A stretch of DNA of 50,506 nucleotides from Lysobacteraceae bacterium NML95-0200. GTDB lineage: Bacteria > Pseudomonadota > Gammaproteobacteria > Xanthomonadales > Xanthomonadaceae. Under the pieces are notes generated by a model, which saw only the letters and a program-made list of their open reading frames with translations, was not told the origin of the DNA and searched no databases. The stretch is from assembly GCA_002798255.1 (NCBI GenBank), contig NWQQ01000002.1:1-50506 (forward strand), read 5' to 3'. Of the stretch, positions 47,114 through 50,506 are shown one piece after another. Numbering within the stretch: the stretch's first letter is position 1; every line of letters begins with the position of its first letter. Made by a program: the position numbers and the translations under genes.

Positions 47114-50100
47114 ATGAACCGTGCCTTCAAAATCATCTGGAGTGTTGCACAAGGCCAATGGGTCGTTGTCTCTGAGCTCACCAAGCATCCTGGTGGTAGC
47201 CGCCATCAATCAGCCAGCAGCGGCACATTGCAACTGAGCAAGCTCGGGGTGGCGCTTGCCCTTGCCTGCGGGCTTGGAGTCAGCGCTCAGGCACAAAGCT
47301 ATGAGGTGGCCAAGTGCGAGCATCTCAATAATGGCAAGCTATTCCGTGCCATCCTGCCGGGCTCGGTAATCAACCTTGATGATGGCTATATCAGCACCCA
47401 CGCCAAAGAAATTGAAATCAAGGATCACGCTTCAATCACCATCCAGGATTGCCGCGTTCGTACTGCAGGGAATAACTTTATCGCCCCAAACTACACTCGC
47501 GCACATACGCTGGATATCGATGTGAGCTTCCCGCGCTTTGCCACGCAAAACAAGCGCGGACGTGCTGGCACGTTCAATTTTCGCAATCTTAAAATCAATA
47601 ACCCGGACAGTGCTGCGCGCAATAATTTTGAATTCAATAATGCAGAGATTATGGCGTTCGTCGGCCCTTCCGGCACTACGCCGAGTACCGCACATCTGAG
47701 AGGCGTCTGGGTCAATGACTTTTTCTCCATCAAGCACAGCAGCCAAATCCGCAATGGTGACGAAGTATTTGTTCATGCCGCCGATGCCGGCAAACCCGTC
47801 ACCGAAATCGTTGGCCCCATTTATCTTGGTGGTGGCGATAGCAAGCTGACCGTAAACGGTGGTCGTGTGCATGAGGTGCGCGGCAATGGTAATGACTACA
47901 CTGCCGATGAGCTGAACAATAACAGCTTTAACAATACCTTTACCTTCAATGGTGGGATTGTATTAAAGGCTTTCGGTAACAACGCGCACTACTCCAACAT
48001 TGATGGCCCAACCGTATATCGGGATGCCAATGGCGTCTATACCCGCAAGGGAGCAGCCGCAGGTAATGACCGTTTTATCGTCAATGGCGGCAAGCATGGA
48101 GAGTTTTATGGCCAATACGGCGATGACTATTTTGAAATCAATGGCAAGGATGTCACGATCAGTAAAATCTTCGGTGGCGCAGGCCAAGATTATGTACTTT
48201 TCAACAATGCCGACTTCCGAAAAGAAAATTTCGAGAGAGTAGAAGGGGGCGACGCCTCCACCACCGACCTTGCTGCCAAGGACTGGGATACTCTGGAAAT
48301 CCGTGGCAATTCCAGCGTTCTTCTGTACTCACCTCTGACAAGCAGGGCTGGAAATTCGCTGGCAATCGATGGCTTTGAGGAAATCCGCTTTACCGAAGGT
48401 GCAACCTGGGAGCTGGACGGTACCACATCCCTCTTGTCAGCTGACAAATTCATTATTGGCAATGGCTCCAGGGTGAAAATCCGTGGCACGGAATCGGCCA
48501 CCTCAGCAGAGAATGCTGTTTATACAAGAGCAATTGGTGAATATTCGCAACTGAATAACGAAGGCGATATTGACCTTGTCAATGACATTGCCGGTGACGT
48601 CATGGCATTTGGCAACACCCATTATCACGGAGCGGGCAATGCCCGGCTTCGCCTTGACACGGTTCTGGGCGGGGATGATTCCAAAACTGACCGACTGTTC
48701 TTTTTCCATAACTTCAGCTCCGGAATCATCAAGGTTACCGGCACCACCACAGTAGATATCAAGCCGATGGCGGGCAGCAATGGCGCCGCTACCAAGGAAG
48801 GCATTGCCCTGGTCGTCTTCAAGGCCCAGCTTGGCTCCACAACAGATTATCAAGTCGCCAATAATGCCTTTGTACTGGCCAAACCCATCACCACCGAAAA
48901 TGGCCTGTGGCAATACACCTTGCAGCAGCGCGGCGGCAGCGCCCCCACGCAATGCTCCCACGTGGGCATGCCCAGTGATATTTGCCAAACCCAATGGGAC
49001 TTTATCCTGACCTCGCAACAGCCTGCTCCAACCCCGGCACCGACCGTAGCTCCAACCCCGGCACCGACCGTAGCTCCAACCCCGGCACCGACCGTAGCTC
49101 CGACCCCGGCACCGACCGTAGCTCCGACCCCGGCACCGACCGTAGCTCCGACCCCGGCACCGACCGTAGCTCCGACCCCGGCACCGACTGTTGCCCCGAC
49201 CCCGGCACCGACTGTGGCTCCCACCCCGGCACCGACCGTGGCGCCCCCCCCGGCACCGACTGTGGCTCCGCCCATCAACCCGGGCAACCATCTGCTTTCG
49301 CCACGGGTCAGCACCTATGCGGTCGGCCTGATGGCTGGCGAGCAATTGGCCATGGATGCCCTCGGCTCGCTGCGTGACCGCACCCTGCGCATGGGCAATG
49401 CGCCGCACACAGCAGCCCCCAACAAGGCAGAACAAAACGCATCGTCAAATCTTGCCAGCAGCTTGGATGGCCGGGCTTGGGCACGTATGCGTTATGAGCG
49501 CCTGGATCTTGGCAATGGGCAATTTGGCCTGAATCAGAACCGCTTCCTGTTCCAGGGCGGCGCTCTGGTTCACGAGGCTACCCTGAGCAGCGGCACGGAA
49601 GTGCAAACCGGCCTGATGGCGACCTTTGCCAGCAGCCGTGGCGATGCCAAGGATTACCATCGCCCGCAGGCCACCGGCGTGCTGCCGCTGTCCTCTTATG
49701 TGGGCGAAGTGGATGCACAGTTTGCTGGCGTGGGCGCTTATCACACCCAGCATTTCCGCAGCGATCTCTGGCTTTCGTTCAGCGCCCAGCTCGGCCATCT
49801 ACGCAACAAGTACCGCGATATTGAAAATGTCGAAGCGCGCCATAGCGGCCATAACTTCGCCATTTCTGCCGAAGTGGGCAAGCCCATTGCACTTGGCAGC
49901 AACTGGATACTGGAGCCGCAGGCACAACTGATTACCTCGCATACCCGGATGAAGGGCTTTAATGACGGCCTGGTGCATGTGGATGGCCGCAGCCACCAGC
50001 TCTATCGTGGCCGTATTGGCGTGCGTCTTGCCAATGTGCCGTCTGCAAGCGGTGCCAGCTTCCACGCAATTGCCAATATCTGGCATGACAACAACAGCAG

Positions 50101-50305
50101 CTTCCACAATGTGATGCATGGCCGCGGCGATACCATTGCCTTCCGTGCATTGGGCGCTGGCAGTTGGGCAGAACTGGGCGCGGGCGCCAATGTCCGCATT
50201 GGCAACAACTCCGACCTGTTCTTTGATGTGCGCGGCCAGCACGGCATTGACAGCGGCAAGCGCAACAGCGTCGCCGCACAAGTCGGCTGGCGCGGTAGCT
50301 GGTAA
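47114..50305 (+). CDS. Type Va autotransporter with extended signal peptide
   Basis: The 1063-residue secreted protein starts with an ESPR extension (MNRAFKIIWSVAQGQWVVVSEL) and a hydrophobic core with likely cleavage after VSAQA (residue 60). The passenger (61-635) looks like a beta-helix, with repeated NG/GG turns such as NDRFIVNGG and RTX-like GGAGQDYVLF and GQYGDDYFEI. Four cysteines (68, 113 and two in TQCSHVGMPSDIC) are unusual for the class. Ten PTPAPTVA repeats (639-718) form the linker. The last 280 residues are an autotransporter beta-barrel ending VGWRGSW. A weak AAGGA lies 11 bases before the ATG. I recognise no enzymatic domain; an adhesin is likely. The passenger is AT-richer than neighbours. 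Confidence 0.9.
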   Translation: MNRAFKIIWSVAQGQWVVVSELTKHPGGSRHQSASSGTLQLSKLGVALALACGLGVSAQAQSYEVAKCEHLNNGKLFRAILPGSVINLDDGYISTHAKEIEIKDHASITIQDCRVRTAGNNFIAPNYTRAHTLDIDVSFPRFATQNKRGRAGTFNFRNLKINNPDSAARNNFEFNNAEIMAFVGPSGTTPSTAHLRGVWVNDFFSIKHSSQIRNGDEVFVHAADAGKPVTEIVGPIYLGGGDSKLTVNGGRVHEVRGNGNDYTADELNNNSFNNTFTFNGGIVLKAFGNNAHYSNIDGPTVYRDANGVYTRKGAAAGNDRFIVNGGKHGEFYGQYGDDYFEINGKDVTISKIFGGAGQDYVLFNNADFRKENFERVEGGDASTTDLAAKDWDTLEIRGNSSVLLYSPLTSRAGNSLAIDGFEEIRFTEGATWELDGTTSLLSADKFIIGNGSRVKIRGTESATSAENAVYTRAIGEYSQLNNEGDIDLVNDIAGDVMAFGNTHYHGAGNARLRLDTVLGGDDSKTDRLFFFHNFSSGIIKVTGTTTVDIKPMAGSNGAATKEGIALVVFKAQLGSTTDYQVANNAFVLAKPITTENGLWQYTLQQRGGSAPTQCSHVGMPSDICQTQWDFILTSQQPAPTPAPTVAPTPAPTVAPTPAPTVAPTPAPTVAPTPAPTVAPTPAPTVAPTPAPTVAPTPAPTVAPTPAPTVAPPPAPTVAPPINPGNHLLSPRVSTYAVGLMAGEQLAMDALGSLRDRTLRMGNAPHTAAPNKAEQNASSNLASSLDGRAWARMRYERLDLGNGQFGLNQNRFLFQGGALVHEATLSSGTEVQTGLMATFASSRGDAKDYHRPQATGVLPLSSYVGEVDAQFAGVGAYHTQHFRSDLWLSFSAQLGHLRNKYRDIENVEARHSGHNFAISAEVGKPIALGSNWILEPQAQLITSHTRMKGFNDGLVHVDGRSHQLYRGRIGVRLANVPSASGASFHAIANIWHDNNSSFHNVMHGRGDTIAFRALGAGSWAELGAGANVRIGNNSDLFFDVRGQHGIDSGKRNSVAAQVGWRGSW
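49028..49267 (+). repeat. Ten 24-bp tandem repeats encoding PTPAPTVA
   Basis: The unit CCAACCCCGGCACCGACCGT plus AGCT repeats ten times in frame. The early copies are nearly identical, and the later copies drift at third positions (ACT for ACC, GCC or GCG for GCT). It encodes the stiff proline linker between passenger and barrel. Copy number could change by slippage without breaking the frame. Confidence 0.93.
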
Positions 50306-50318
50306 GCTGCCTAGTGTC

Positions 50319-50353
50319 AAAGCAATGCCCAGCTTTATGCTGGGCATTGCTTT
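50319..50353 (+). terminator. Terminator 1 after the autotransporter
   Basis: Fifteen-base perfect arms AAAGCAATGCCCAGC / GCTGGGCATTGCTTT with a TTTAT loop, 13 bp after the stop. Confidence 0.85.
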
Positions 50354-50364
50354 CAGACTGCTGA

Positions 50365-50397
50365 CAAACCCTGGCCTTGGCCTGGGTTTGTTGTTTT
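50365..50397 (+). terminator. Terminator 2 after the autotransporter
   Basis: CAAACCC/GGGTTTG arms with GGCC/GGCC inside (one T-T mismatch) are followed by TTGTTTT on the plus strand. Tandem terminators separate the autotransporter from the transposase start. Confidence 0.75.
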
Positions 50398-50406
50398 CAT
50401 AGACAG

Positions 50407-50506
50407 ATGCTGAAAGCGCCCACGCCTGCGCAGCAGCAGCTTGAGATGGTGACGCTTGAGATGCTGGTGCCCCAAGACCACCTGTTGCGCAAGATCGACG
50501 CAACGG
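50407..50506 (+). mobile_element. Start of an IS1182-like transposase gene (partial)
   Basis: The frame from ATG 50407 gives MLKAPTPAQQQLEMVTLEML, then VPQDHLLRKIDAT before the window ends. The block LVPQDHLLRKID is the N-terminal signature I know from IS1182-family (DDE) transposases. No terminal inverted repeat could be confirmed because the element continues outside the window. The short gap to the autotransporter terminators means the left end of the element lies within about 10-100 bp upstream. Confidence 0.7.

Noticed and set aside
49028-49267. CRISPR array
   Set aside because: The 24-base units are contiguous without spacers and encode a regular PTPAPTVA linker inside an open frame.

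Overview
The window looks like chromosomal DNA of a GC-rich gammaproteobacterium of the Xanthomonadaceae/Lysobacterales type. The clearest sign is the block coaE-pilD-pilC-pilB facing sucD-sucC and pilS-pilR, an order I associate with that group. An NAD-type isocitrate dehydrogenase, a class II DAHP synthase remnant, an M13 peptidase and a large PD40-amidohydrolase fit the same picture. This placement is inference from gene content, not from a database search.

Layout. 1-8.5 kb: the end of an unrecognised gene and a convergent terminator pair, bamD divergent from rluD-pgeF, a SET-domain methyltransferase, a MucD/DegP-type protease, then a tight cluster (yqjD-like, yqjE-like, a small helical protein, a HAD hydrolase and an M17 aminopeptidase). 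8.5-18.7 kb: type IV pilus assembly (pilB, pilC, pilD) with coaE, the TCA genes sucCD, and the pilin regulators pilS and pilR. pilS is broken by a frameshift at a run of eight C. 18.7-22.7 kb: NAD-isocitrate dehydrogenase, grxC, a BepA-like periplasmic protease, tRNA-Thr(CGT), a 60-codon remnant of class II DAHP synthase butted against the tRNA promoter, and dsbB. 22.8-30 kb: M13 peptidase, mutS, pncC, and a nadE whose glutaminase half has lost catalytic residues. 30-32.9 kb: a brnTA toxin-antitoxin pair with its operator, two type IV pilin genes (the upstream one behind a sigma-54 promoter, with a palindrome about 140 bp further upstream), and an OmpA-like lipoprotein. 33-43.6 kb: housekeeping genes alr, dnaB, rplI-rpsR-rpsF, an A-type Fe-S carrier, a DUF2891 protein, asnS, lysS, a small TTG-start gene, and prfB with its programmed +1 frameshift. 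43.6-50.5 kb: a secreted PD40-amidohydrolase with a His-rich tail, divergent from a 1063-residue autotransporter with an extended signal peptide, ending at the start of an IS1182-like transposase.

The pilus genes probably work together. PilS/PilR with sigma-54 would drive the pilin promoter at 31.87 kb. PilD would process both pilins, and PilB and PilC would assemble them. In this sequence the sensor is out of frame while the regulator, promoter and pilins are intact, which suggests either a phase switch at the C-run or a sequencing error.

No complete prophage, CRISPR array or obvious new multi-gene defence system is visible. The most unusual items are the pilS C-tract, the NadE with a degenerate glutaminase site, the DAHP synthase scar at tRNA-Thr, the autotransporter with RTX-like motifs and a 24-bp repeat linker, and the small gene between prfB and lysS.
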